This document shows positions 45,301-53,898 of a stretch of 64,000 nucleotides of DNA, one piece after another. The position numbers were made by a program, and so were the translations under genes. The stretch lies in NCBI GenBank assembly GCA_016466735.1, contig JAAOED010000002.1, forward strand, positions 150,351 to 214,350, given 5' to 3'. The number at the start of each line of letters is the position of its first letter. The first letter of the stretch is position 1. This DNA comes from Weissella confusa. Its GTDB lineage: Bacteria; Bacillota; Bacilli; Lactobacillales; Lactobacillaceae. A model generated the notes under the pieces. That model searched no databases, was not told the origin of the DNA, and was given only the letters and a program-made list of their open reading frames with translations.

Positions 45301-48300
45301 GAACTTGCGGCTGATGCAGCTGAACTTGCCGTCACGGCATCGCCCGCATTAGCTGCCGAACTGGCAACTGACGCTAATGAAGCAGCTTCTGATGCGGCCG
45401 TTGACGCAGCCGTTACTGCAGAAGCCACCTTATCTGACGCTTCACTAGCAATTGATTGTTGTGTGGCAGCTTCTGATGCAGCTGACTGGGCAACCGCATT
45501 CGCGCTATCCGCCGTTTGTTGGGCAGCACTCGCCACTGATGCAGCTGACTTCACGGCGTCGTTGTCAGCATAAGAATCGGTCGCAGCAATACTTTGTGCA
45601 ACACTATTCGCTGAACTTGCCGTTGATGCTGCCGAATTAGTGATGTCAGCGGTTGACGTTGTATTTGTCACCGCATCAGTTGCCGTACTCGTCGCATCCC
45701 CCGCCATACTTGTCGCGGTTCCCATATCAGCAACCGTGTCATTTGCGGCACTAGCTGCTGAACTTGCGTTAGTCGCATCTGCTACTGCCGACGCAACTGT
45801 TTGTGCATTTGCCAAAGCTGTTGCCGCAGCCGTTGAAGCTTCTGTTGCTTCTGACATTGCTTCAGAGGCCATTGTCGCCGCACTATCTGCCGTTGACTGA
45901 TAACCATCCGCAGCGGTACTTGCCACTACTGCGGCGCTCGACATATCAGTCGCTGCTTGCGCAGCTGTTGACGCAGCGTCGGCCGCTGAACTAGCGGTCG
46001 CTAAATCACCGGCTTGCGCTGCAGAACTTGCAACTGACGCCAATGATACTGCTGTTGATGCGGCATCAGCAGCCGTCTTAGCCATCGAAGTCGCATTCGA
46101 TGCTGCCTGTGATGCCAAACTATCAGCGTATGCAGCCTGCGAATTTGCATCGGCTGCTTTTTGTCCCGCCGCCGAAGCATCAGTCGCAGCAGCAGCCGCA
46201 TCTGATGCTGCTGAAGCCATCGCTGAATTACCCGCATAGGCAGAATCAGCTGCTAATGATTTAGCTGCACTGGCTGCCGCTGAGGCACTTGAAGCTGTCG
46301 TTGTCGCTGTTTGGGCCGTCTGACTTGTGGCCGTACTTTGTGCGGCAATCGCACTTGAAGTTGAATCCACTGCATCAGCGGTTGAATCAGTTGTCGTTGC
46401 GGCTGAACTTGCCTGGTCAGCTGAGCTTTGCGCCAACGCCGCTTGATCAGAAGCTTGGGCTGCTGTCTGAGCAGCGGTCAAAGCATCGTTAGCCGTTTGT
46501 AAGGCGCTTTCGGCAGTAGCCTTCGCTGAATCAGCTTCTGATGCGGCTGAGCTAGCTGCACTGGTAGCGACCGTTACATTAGTCATTGCGGTCGCAACAT
46601 CTTCTTGTGCCGCTTCAGCAATTGATTGTTGTGCAATCGCTTCTGCAGCGGCTGAACTAGCAATATCATAACGACCTTCTTGGGCAGCTGAACTAGCGAC
46701 TGCATAAGCCGACTGCGCAGCGTCATTAGCTGCTTCGGCAATCGCCGTTGCGCTATCAACTACCTTTTGTGCATCAGCCAAAGATGCTTGGGCGTCACTA
46801 GCTGATGACGCGGCTGATTGAGCCATTGACGCTGCAGTAGATGCAACCGTTGCGGCTGATACAGCGACATCGTTAGCTGATTGAATCGTTGCATTGCTTG
46901 CATAGGCTGAATTATTAATTAGCGATCCAATTGCATCTGCAACTGAACTTGCTGCCGTTGCGTGTGACGTGGCGTCGGCCGCTGAGCTGGTTGCGTTCGT
47001 TACATCTACTGTTGCGTCGGACATTGCAGCTGACGTGTCAGCTTGACTATCCGTCGCCGTCGTCGCAGCTTCGTCGGCTGCTGACGCGGCTGAACTCGCC
47101 TTCGCTGCTTCATCAGCAGCCGAGGCAGCAGTCATCACTTGATCGGCTGCGGAAGCCAAATCATCACGAGCCACGTCTGCATCAGCTGCATAGCTCGATG
47201 CTTGCGCAGCTTGACTTTGAGCAAGCGCAACTGCACCGGAAGCAACTGTTGCGGCACTTTCGGCAGCTTCACGGGCACTATTTACCAATGTAGCTTGTGT
47301 ATTTGCTGCCTCAGACATCGCCACTGCTTCACTGTAGTTACCAGCTGACAATAGTGAATCCGCAGCCGTAAACATTGAAGATGCTAACTCGGCTGCGGAA
47401 GCCGCTACTGACGCGGCTGATGACGCAACAACCGCTGCCGATGATGCACGGTTGTATTGTGCCGTCGCATTTGAAGCAGCCACACTGGCACCGGCGTTTG
47501 CAACACTAACTGCCGTAGCTGCACTTGAAGCGTCGGCAAAGGCTGATGCCATTGCTGAATTAGATGCGTAACTTGAAGCCGTTGCCACACTAGCCAGTGA
47601 AGCAAGGCTGTCAGTTGCGTTGCTATTCATATTAGCTGTCACTACCGCATCAGAGTTTGCTGCCGAAGCTGCTGAACTGGCGTCAACAACGGCCTGACTT
47701 GCATTCACGTTAGCAGTTGATGCAGCGGCTGAATCAATATCAACCGCGATTCCCGTGTCACCAGTCTTACCATCAACTCCTGCTGCAGCTGAAGCGGCTG
47801 TTTCAGCAGATTGCGCAGCAGATGCGGCATTTGACGCAACAGCCGCCAAACTAGCAGCGTTAGATGATGCCACTTCCGCGTGCGCCATAGCTGAATTTGC
47901 AACATCCGCAGCACTTGAAGCTGTCGACGCTGCTTCACTCGCAGCGCCAGCCAACGTTTGCGCGTCAGCAGCGGCTGATGTCGCTTGCGTAATATCACCA
48001 GCAGCCATGTATGAATCAGCAGTCGAAGCAGCTACTGATGCGGCCGTTGCGGCCGAACTTGCCTGCGTTGCAGCGTTACTTGCCGCAATCGCAGCTGAAC
48101 TTGCTTCACTCGCAGCAATATTTGCGGCACTTGAAGCCTTAGCCGCCACACTGGCAGCATTTGCAGCCGTTGCAGCAGCACTGTCAGCATCCAAAGCAGC
48201 CTTAGCGACCGCCGAATTACCAGCTTCAGATCCAACCTTGGCATAATCCAATGCGGCTGATGCATTGCTTGCAGCGCTATTTGCAGCGTCCGTTGCACTA

Positions 48301-50540
48301 GTCGTGTTCGTTTGGGCATCACTAGCCATTGAAGCTGCTGATTGGGCATCACTAGCGGCCAAATCCGCATTTGCGCTAGCGGCTGATGCTGAATCCATCG
48401 CCACGCTCGCGGCACTTGAGGCAGCGTTAACAACATCAATCGCTGACATCAATGCAGTCAATGAATCAGCTTCTGCATTCGCGCTAGAAAGTTGTGTCGT
48501 TGCGACTGTTGCCAATGAGCTAGCGGTTGACGCAGCCGTCGATCCCGCAGAAGCTGCCGAACTAGCTTGAATAGCGGCTGCACTTGCTGCCGCTGATGCT
48601 GATGAAGCCATTGAAGCTAGTGTTGAAATTTGACTCATCAATGATTGTTGTGAACTCAATGCTGCTGAAGATGTTAATGACGCGTTAGCTGAAATACCAG
48701 CTGCTACCGTCGCCAAACTTGAGGCTGCCAATGCGGCAGAACTTGCCACGCCAGCCGCACTCGCGACGACTGAGGCAGCACTTGAAGCTGTTGCGTCCTG
48801 TGCAGAGGCCACGCTTGCTTGCAGACCGGCTGCCGCGTTAGCAGAGGTTACCAAACTCATCGCCGTTGATGCAGCACCAGCGGCACTTGAAACGGCTGCA
48901 TTTGATGCATACGAGCTACCAGCAGCCTTCGACGTTACGTCAGCTGCTGAACTCGTAGCTAGCAAAGCTGAATCAGTCGTGCTATCAGCTGCAATCGCAC
49001 TAACGTTGGCCGTTGATGTCGCCTTCGCTGCATTAGACGCCGTGATTGAATCGGTCGACATATTTGTCGTTGCCGTTTGTGTGGCGCTGTTTGCTGCACT
49101 TGCGGTCGACATCGTGATGCTAGTTGCCGCAGAAAATGCTCTTGCAGCTGCAGAACTTGTCACGCTCGCGTAATAACTTCCTTCACCCTGCGCATTATCG
49201 ACATACTTAGCCGTTTGAGTCAGCGGATCACCATCTAACACTGCATTCAACGCCGAAAGATAAGCTGACTGTGAGTTTGAAAGTGATGCAAACGCCGCAC
49301 TTGCTGATGCCATCATATTTGCGGCAGATGACAAAGCGCTTGCATCATTAGCCGTATTAGCCGACGCATACAAATACGCGTATGAATTATATGCTGATGC
49401 CGCACTGGCCAACATGCTATCAGTCGTACTCGTTTGCGAGATTACAGATCCACTTGCCGCCACAGTTTGGGATGCGTTTGATAATGCCAAATCCGCTGCC
49501 TTAGCAGCTTTCGAAGCCTGTGCAAGATTGGCTTTTGTATTCTGGTTTGCTTGAGAAATCGTAGCATCACTTGCATAAATGCTTTGTTGTGCAAGTGATG
49601 AAATCAGATTTGCATAAGATTGCGCAGCTGATGCTCCAGCCTGTTCATATGATGTCGCCAAAGCTAGCGAACTCAACACCGTTGCCGTCGAACTCATGTC
49701 CCCAGCTAGAGAGCTGGCAATACCGCTGGCTGAAAGTGCGGGCGTATAATCCACATTCGACGCACTGTCTGTCGCACCGAATGTGCCCTTTATAACGGTG
49801 TAATTCGCGTTATATCCAGACACTGATGGCACCGCATAACTGTATGCACTACCAGCAACGCCATAAACAACAGCTGAAGATTGAGAGGTCGCCGTTCCTG
49901 AATTGTTCTCAAACAAAAGTTGTACTATCAATGAGCGTTCAGCAATTGTGCTATACAAGCTCGTCGTTGCTGATTGGGCACTCAACGTCTGTAATTGCGC
50001 AGCTGAAACCGCTGCAATCGCTGAACTTGTCACGACCATCAAACTCTTGGCTGCGCTCGCATAACTTTGTGCAAATGACACTTGTTGACTGTATGATGCT
50101 GAAGCCATGCTGAATGATGCAATCGCATCAGCTGCTGATGACACTTGTCCTGCTGCGGCCATGCTTGAAGCGGCAGCTAAATAAGATGACGCTGAGGCTG
50201 ACGTAATTGCCGCCGCAGATTCAACTGAAGACGTTTGGGTATACATGTTTGAAGCAGTCGATGCAGCCGACTTGGCAATCGACGTATTCGTTGATGCTAC
50301 GACATTTGCGCTACTTGCAATGGCTGCAATCGAGCCGATGCTTGATGCAACAGAAGCGACTGATGAGTTGCTACTGTACTTTGAAGCTAGTGAGCTGGCT
50401 GATGACGCCGTTTGAATTGCTGATGATGCTTCAACGCTTGCTGAAGAAGACTTCGCCGCACTCGTTGCTGACGAAATCATTGAACTGGCTGATGATGCAT
50501 CGGCCGACGCTGAACTTGCAACACTTGAAGCTGCACTAAC
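37560..50540 (-). repeat. Ser/Ala-rich stalk with 220-222-residue repeats
   Basis: About 17 anchor motifs of the type Y-x-N-N-S-A-V recur. Four intact intervals counted by hand are 222, 222, 220 and 220 residues, each with an AQAGD or similar motif near position 75. Repeats are more regular toward the C-terminal end. Confidence 0.75.
40096..40931 (-). pseudogene. Serine-rich adhesin, middle fragment between frameshift and TAG
   Basis: Read in the new frame after 40931, the chain continues SANAVASEAAETAS and so on through a repeat containing YPNNSAVTSAAS, then stops at TAG (40096). The stop lies within a normal 220-residue repeat and would follow from one base change in a Ser (TCG) or Gln (CAG) codon. 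The fragment has no start signal of its own. Confidence 0.75.
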
Positions 50541-52103
50541 TGACTTTGGCAAGACGGTCACAGTTGTCATTGAACTTGTCGTATTGCCAGCTGCATCAGT
50601 TGCCGTAATCTGAACTTGGTACGTACCGGCAGATGCTGTATTGATGCTACCGCTAGTCAAACTCGTCGTTACCGCCTTTGGTGAGTTATCACCCAAAGAC
50701 GTCACTAGACGGTTAACCATATCAGAACTATTAATCGTGTCATTTTGTTGGTAAGTGACCGTGTTGGTAAGTGACATCTTTGGCGCTTCAATATCCTTAT
50801 ATTGAATTTGAATATTGTTACTTGCGGCAACTGATGTTACTAACAAGTTAGTCGTCGATGCAACTGGACCCCCGGTATTTGTATTTGCCGCGTATGAAAC
50901 CGCAACAGCTGAATAACCAGAAATACTTGGTGCCGCAAATGTGTTTTTAGCATTTGAGGCTACGGCAGTCGTGGCACCTGTAATTCCGACAGCTGTCCAG
51001 TTATCCGCTGTAAAACTCGTTGCTGATAGCAATGCTGATCCGGCACCATCGACATACGTCACATTAACTGGTGTTCGGGCGGCAGTTGCTGATACGCCCG
51101 CCAAAGAGCCCGTCACCGTTGCCGGCGTTGATGTTCCACCGTTGTTTCCAACCAACTCCATCACAACGTTACTTGGTAGTGCAATTGTTTGCGTAACCGT
51201 CTTCGCTCCCTGACCACCGTTCATCGTAATCGTCATACTTCCAGTCACAAAGGCACCCGAAACTGAAACCGGTGTCCAACTAACAGCATATGAAATAGTG
51301 GCTGAATAAGAAGTAGCTGAATTAAAGTTCGTCATACCTGAGAACAACGATTGAACTGAACTGGCATTTGTATTCGCGATAAATGATCCAGCTGAATTCG
51401 TTTGTCGGATACCAACCTGGTTAATTTGACCGGTTCCATTATTCGCAATAACAAAGGCCGTGCTTGGATCAACGCCACTGTCGTACCACAAATCGACACC
51501 GACCGTCGTGGCATTGGCAATACCATTAATACCGACATTGCCTCCGTTCGCGCCATACGAATTACCGGCTGCGTAGGTAGGTGCAAACATCAACCCAATA
51601 AAGTTACCGGCTGCATAATTGGTCGTTGAAAATGCCCCACTCATAGCAAAAGCACTTGTGGCAGCGATGGTGGTGTTATATTGCACGGCACCACTAGAAC
51701 CATTCATGATTCGGTAACCCGAACCGCTTGCAGCTGCCGTTCCGCCGGCAATGCGCATATTTGCATTTGCTGACGCTCCAGTCAACGTGCCGTATGTGGC
51801 TGCGCTCGTCACTGATGCAACCCCGGAATCGGTCACTGTTACAGCAGTCGTCGTATTAACTGCAGCGCTTGCGGCCGAGGCAGCATACGCCACTCCGCCA
51901 TCAAACACTTCCTCCGCGGTTTGATAAACGTCCGACATTAACGTCGTGACCTCTTCGGGCGCCATCGCCGTGGCACCACCAACGGCCAACGCAGTCATGC
52001 CGGCGATAACCCAGCGCTTTTTAGACTTGTACATCTTTTTGTGTGTCTGCGGTTGTACACGCGCTTCGTCGGCCAACTTTTGTTGATAATCTTCTCGACT
52101 CAT
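40722..52103 (-). CDS. Serine-rich adhesin, 5' open frame: export signal, lectin-like head, start of stalk
   Basis: This frame encodes 3793 residues, of which the last 70 or so are out-of-register. The start has AGAGGGG nearby. Residues 22-47 (KKMYKSKKRWVIAGMTALAVGGAT) closely match the KxYKxGKxW signal of accessory-Sec substrates, with Lys for the usual Gly. Residues about 90-345 resemble the L-type lectin of SraP-type adhesins (VGINGIANATTVGVDLWYDSG, VVMELVGNNGG). A MucBP-like unit follows (VNVTYVDGAGSALLS), then a cadherin-like or Ig-like unit to about 515 (YQVQITATDAAGNTTSSMTTVTV). From about 521 the chain is almost only Ser and Ala with scattered Thr, Asp, Gln and Glu. GtfA/GtfB-like enzymes encoded upstream probably glycosylate the serines. 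Confidence 0.82.
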   Translation of the reverse strand: MSREDYQQKLADEARVQPQTHKKMYKSKKRWVIAGMTALAVGGATAMAPEEVTTLMSDVYQTAEEVFDGGVAYAASAASAAVNTTTAVTVTDSGVASVTSAATYGTLTGASANANMRIAGGTAAASGSGYRIMNGSSGAVQYNTTIAATSAFAMSGAFSTTNYAAGNFIGLMFAPTYAAGNSYGANGGNVGINGIANATTVGVDLWYDSGVDPSTAFVIANNGTGQINQVGIRQTNSAGSFIANTNASSVQSLFSGMTNFNSATSYSATISYAVSWTPVSVSGAFVTGSMTITMNGGQGAKTVTQTIALPSNVVMELVGNNGGTSTPATVTGSLAGVSATAARTPVNVTYVDGAGSALLSATSFTADNWTAVGITGATTAVASNAKNTFAAPSISGYSAVAVSYAANTNTGGPVASTTNLLVTSVAASNNIQIQYKDIEAPKMSLTNTVTYQQNDTINSSDMVNRLVTSLGDNSPKAVTTSLTSGSINTASAGTYQVQITATDAAGNTTSSMTTVTVLPKSVSAASSVASSASADASSASSMISSATSAAKSSSASVEASSAIQTASSASSLASKYSSNSSVASVASSIGSIAAIASSANVVASTNTSIAKSAASTASNMYTQTSSVESAAAITSASASSYLAAASSMAAAGQVSSAADAIASFSMASASYSQQVSFAQSYASAAKSLMVVTSSAIAAVSAAQLQTLSAQSATTSLYSTIAERSLIVQLLFENNSGTATSQSSAVVYGVAGSAYSYAVPSVSGYNANYTVIKGTFGATDSASNVDYTPALSASGIASSLAGDMSSTATVLSSLALATSYEQAGASAAQSYANLISSLAQQSIYASDATISQANQNTKANLAQASKAAKAADLALSNASQTVAASGSVISQTSTTDSMLASAASAYNSYAYLYASANTANDASALSSAANMMASASAAFASLSNSQSAYLSALNAVLDGDPLTQTAKYVDNAQGEGSYYASVTSSAAARAFSAATSITMSTASAANSATQTATTNMSTDSITASNAAKATSTANVSAIAADSTTDSALLATSSAADVTSKAAGSSYASNAAVSSAAGAASTAMSLVTSANAAAGLQASVASAQDATASSAASVVASAAGVASSAALAASSLATVAAGISANASLTSSAALSSQQSLMSQISTLASMASSASAAASAAAIQASSAASAGSTAASTASSLATVATTQLSSANAEADSLTALMSAIDVVNAASSAASVAMDSASAASANADLAASDAQSAASMASDAQTNTTSATDAANSAASNASAALDYAKVGSEAGNSAVAKAALDADSAAATAANAASVAAKASSAANIAASEASSAAIAASNAATQASSAATAASVAASTADSYMAAGDITQATSAAADAQTLAGAASEAASTASSAADVANSAMAHAEVASSNAASLAAVASNAASAAQSAETAASAAAGVDGKTGDTGIAVDIDSAAASTANVNASQAVVDASSAASAANSDAVVTANMNSNATDSLASLASVATASSYASNSAMASAFADASSAATAVSVANAGASVAASNATAQYNRASSAAVVASSAASVAASAAELASSMFTAADSLLSAGNYSEAVAMSEAANTQATLVNSAREAAESAATVASGAVALAQSQAAQASSYAADADVARDDLASAADQVMTAASAADEAAKASSAASAADEAATTATDSQADTSAAMSDATVDVTNATSSAADATSHATAASSVADAIGSLINNSAYASNATIQSANDVAVSAATVASTAASMAQSAASSASDAQASLADAQKVVDSATAIAEAANDAAQSAYAVASSAAQEGRYDIASSAAAEAIAQQSIAEAAQEDVATAMTNVTVATSAASSAASEADSAKATAESALQTANDALTAAQTAAQASDQAALAQSSADQASSAATTTDSTADAVDSTSSAIAAQSTATSQTAQTATTTASSASAAASAAKSLAADSAYAGNSAMASAASDAAAAATDASAAGQKAADANSQAAYADSLASQAASNATSMAKTAADAASTAVSLASVASSAAQAGDLATASSAADAASTAAQAATDMSSAAVVASTAADGYQSTADSAATMASEAMSEATEASTAAATALANAQTVASAVADATNASSAASAANDTVADMGTATSMAGDATSTATDAVTNTTSTADITNSAASTASSANSVAQSIAATDSYADNDAVKSAASVASAAQQTADSANAVAQSAASEAATQQSIASEASDKVASAVTAASTAASEAASLASVASSAANAGDAVTASSAASAASSAATVAANQSAAASTAASEGAAAASAAQSATDLANNAEATAQSAADQAVVAQSQATDAAAATDLANNANDAATLASENAASAGEAVNAAGSSVTNAQNAASAAGSTAQVTASTAAIASSYASQASDLANDSAYAHNSAVQSAITAATSAAAAANDALTTANSAATAASDAASAVAAAQEAASTAASTASSAATAASSYAELASSAANAGDKLAAASYATAAAGAQTAAAAAMSDAQLAASAASDAASVASSYATIANQASSAADSAATAASTALSETATAVSAADNAAGAATDGIAASVSADSAAASADQAVDDADSAASYADNAQSSAEQAASTASNADTTAQSAADILASSAYKDNAAVSTAASTAQSAADKANSAKADAIQAASDAQTAQDAAIAAASEADKQADIADAAASTAAEQSSLAASYAQAGDLSAATNASSAASSAAAAASAASEAAASAASTANAEMIKASEAASAAASADAVASEALSEAQQALAEAKTAAQAQDAADSALNSATDAQNSAASAGDVASETASTSSETAASNNAAQSTASSAAIAAETASTAASEAASMAADSAYANNSAVQSNASAASTAASQASEANSIAQSAATVASNAQNAASEATDTANSAATVASSAAEAASQAASQASEAAQAGDLSAAQAASSAASSYAALASSAASTAASAQADAQTAADTASSANSLASSAADQVASSASAKAAESAYANNSAVQSAAVAAESAAMTASVANSTAQSAASVADEQSATATAQNAIASSAASAANSAAAAADAYAKAASEAAQVGNSSAAATNSVAAARALSEAQSAAKVASSAANAASDALIAAQSAQSEAATAASEASDATADASSYAQAGDQATAAADAAGTAGTAATTASDQAKQAGSDADNAEVAASDAASNADATNTATESATNYNSVAQSAASAAADIASSYPDNTAVSTANSTAQSAATVASDAESTAIAANATASQAVLDANSAATAASEYASTAASQATVAAEQASAASSYAQAGDQANAEAASTAASTAAQAASVASSAAASEMAVATTANETASSAATTASSAATTASLAAEKAKSALADAQTAAQAQAEANRATEDANSANTDAENAGQAASDAGKQTADANASADNASSAAVTASTANSNAQADSSAANALLDSSAYAQNAALNKAIDDVNSAATTASNANEAASVAASIASSAAATADSASTAASSAATAASNAASLASSAASVASEAAQAGDLDKATSAANEAAEQSEAAASALSTASSASAVASSMASLASSAEAIASSQAEIATAAESAASSAATTASTAAAATDQAIGAETADNNAKSAAAAASNAASAAGVVASQTADNASATESAASTADKVASQADSAATSANADAAKYPNNSAVTSAASTATSAASVADDAASTASSAASVADAQSKIASDAASQASEAAKAAAGQEVLASSAASAAESYAQAVRMQLPRKLLKRHRLLQLHSLRRMMPKAWLMSHQVLRLQRPIKLKQPQTVRVLLIRLLTIHRKLQKEHR

Positions 52104-52228
52104 ATCTTCATCCCCTCTATATAATCGATTTCATGATGAAAATTCACTTTTTCACCCTGCATCGCCAGTTTCTCAAAAAGATATGGTCGTTCTGCCATCA
52201 TCCGCCCCAAGATTTTATGAATAACTCG

Positions 52229-52310
52229 CGATTAAACACGTTAATCGACATTCCGATTAATCGTACTTTGTTCAATTTTAGTTGATAGTTATGAATAAAG
52301 CGCTTACAAA
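52229..52310 (-). promoter_or_regulatory. Operator-like array upstream of the serine-rich adhesin
   Basis: CGATTAA-5-TTAATCG (52229-52247) is a 7-5-7 inverted repeat. The palindrome CGATTAATCG (52254-52263) follows, with centres about 20.5 bases apart, two helical turns. A cre-like AAAGCGCTTACAA lies at 52298-52310. Together they suggest repression by a dimeric regulator and perhaps carbon control. Confidence 0.4.
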
Positions 52311-52330
52311 GTTTCGGAAATGACGGCAAT

Positions 52331-52366
52331 AAAAAAAGATTCAAACCCGTAGGTCTGAATCTTTCG
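52331..52366 (-). terminator. Terminator of the glycosyltransferase operon
   Basis: AAAGATTCAGACC pairs with GGTTTGAATCTTT around a four-base loop, followed by seven T residues on the minus strand. Confidence 0.88.
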
Positions 52367-52372
52367 TCTTCA

Positions 52373-53887
52373 TTATTGTAATGCGGCTTGCCAAAGTGGC
52401 ATCATCTCAGCAGCTGAGAAGGTTTGTGCCTTGCGGTAAGCACCTTCAGAAAGGGCTGCCCACAAACCAGTATCTGACAAAATTGCCGTTAAGCGATCCG
52501 CCATATCACCATGCGCACCAGCTGGTACAACATAACCATTCATGCCGTCATCAACCAGTTCCTTCGTACCGTACGTAATATCATAAGATACCACCGGCAC
52601 ACCGTAACTCATTGCCTCAACCAAGTTCATACCGAAGCCTTCAGCAACTGACGTTTGGACAATTGCTTGTGCCTCAGTGTAGGCCTTGGCTAAGTTTTCA
52701 CCAGTCACATAGTCACCGAAGATAACATTTTGCTCAACATCCAATTGCTTGGCCAATGCCTTCAATTCGTTCAAAATGTCGACGTTTGATGGATAACCGT
52801 GGAATGCCAACGTTGCGTCTGGAATTGACTTGACCACGCGAGCCAACGCACGAATCGCTTGATCAGGACGCTTCTCAGGTGAGAGACGGCCAACATAAGC
52901 AATACGGTGTGAAATGCGCTCTGGCAACTTCACGTGCTCGGCAGCCAAGTGGGCATCATCTACAAAGGTATCTGGCGCAACGCGGAACGTCACACCTGGA
53001 TAACGCTTTTGCAAATCTTGTTGTTGTTCAACGGTTGGGACCAAGATAGCATCAAAATCCTTTACACGACGTTCCAAAACGTTCAAATAGGCATCATAAA
53101 GCTTACCGCGTACTGGGTTCTTGATGTCAGGTGTGTGAATGTCGTGCAAAACCGCAAACTTCTTAGCTGCAAATTGCACATCCGCTACCACGTGGTCCAA
53201 ACTGCGACGGTCTGAAACCAAGACAGAACCTGGGTTTTCATTCGTTAGCTCATTCAAGAAGAACAAGAACATTTGGTCTTCCGTATTGAAGCGCCAATCA
53301 CGCCCCTTGTAGTTCAACAACTTGTACATCGTTGGCAAAATGTTGCCATTCACGTTCATGTGCATCACTTCAATCACCGGCACGCCATCTTGATTCAAGA
53401 ACTTTTGAACCGCAAGTGCCCCATTTGGATGGAAGTAATCAACAGATGACTTAAAGCCACGCCAATCATAGTTTTCACGCGCCGTCGTGTTACCAAAGCG
53501 GTCGTAGTAGAGAATATCATTCACTAGACCAACCGTTGCTGGCATGACATTAATGCGGGCCAATTCACGACCAGCACGATTAATTGTTGAGTAATTTGGA
53601 CCGTGACCCTCAATGTGATACTCATCCAATGGAATTTGGTCCAACAAACGCAAAGGTTGTTCCTTGCGTTCAACGGCCGTCGTGCCTTGGAAGAAATCAT
53701 ACATATTAAGCACTTCATCTTGGTTCAAACCGATTGATGCCGCATCACGCGCCAAAAAGCGATTGTAATTACGCGTCACATATAGTGCCGGTTGTCCTTG
53801 GGCATTGAACAACTTCACTCGCTTCACTTGTGAGTGCTCAGTCCCTGAATTAAATGTAAAAACATTTTCACTAATAAAATAATTCAT
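52373..53887 (-). CDS. GtfA/GtfB-like (TagE-type) glycosyltransferase, second of the pair
   Basis: A 504-residue GT4-like GT-B enzyme. An N-terminal domain of about 300 residues (SENVFTFNSGTEHSQVKR, FHPNGALAVQKFLN) precedes the catalytic part with YVGRLSPEKRPDQAIRAL and the nucleotide-sugar motif AEGFGMNLVEAMSYGVPVV (E-x7-E). It has no membrane segment. Family members include poly(glycerol phosphate) glucosyltransferases and the GtfA/GtfB pair that O-glycosylates surface proteins. The gene starts 11 bases after its partner and lies just upstream of a giant serine-rich adhesin, which favours protein glycosylation. Teichoic acid glucosylation is the alternative. Confidence 0.8.
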   Translation of the reverse strand: MNYFISENVFTFNSGTEHSQVKRVKLFNAQGQPALYVTRNYNRFLARDAASIGLNQDEVLNMYDFFQGTTAVERKEQPLRLLDQIPLDEYHIEGHGPNYSTINRAGRELARINVMPATVGLVNDILYYDRFGNTTARENYDWRGFKSSVDYFHPNGALAVQKFLNQDGVPVIEVMHMNVNGNILPTMYKLLNYKGRDWRFNTEDQMFLFFLNELTNENPGSVLVSDRRSLDHVVADVQFAAKKFAVLHDIHTPDIKNPVRGKLYDAYLNVLERRVKDFDAILVPTVEQQQDLQKRYPGVTFRVAPDTFVDDAHLAAEHVKLPERISHRIAYVGRLSPEKRPDQAIRALARVVKSIPDATLAFHGYPSNVDILNELKALAKQLDVEQNVIFGDYVTGENLAKAYTEAQAIVQTSVAEGFGMNLVEAMSYGVPVVSYDITYGTKELVDDGMNGYVVPAGAHGDMADRLTAILSDTGLWAALSEGAYRKAQTFSAAEMMPLWQAALQ

Positions 53888-53898
53888 TGTTCACACTC

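Larger units (their letters stand above)
37132..52103 (-). pseudogene. Giant serine-rich adhesin (SRRP-like), interrupted by a frameshift and an in-frame TAG
   Basis: One ancestral gene spans 14,972 bases and falls into three open frames. The first reading frame leaves register at 40931/40932, and the next frame carries on the same Ser/Ala-rich repeat. It meets TAG at 40096-40098 and continues in frame to the natural end at 37132. The 3' repeat units are 220 residues long, counted between YPNNSAV motifs; the unit holding the frameshift is only 164. The missing 56 codons plus one base equal 169 bp, and adding 169 restores a length divisible by three (5046 residues). This suggests a deletion within repeats, or an assembly collapse, plus one nonsense change. 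Surface exposure and C-terminal anchoring would be lost unless the defects are artefacts or phase-variable. Confidence 0.8.
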
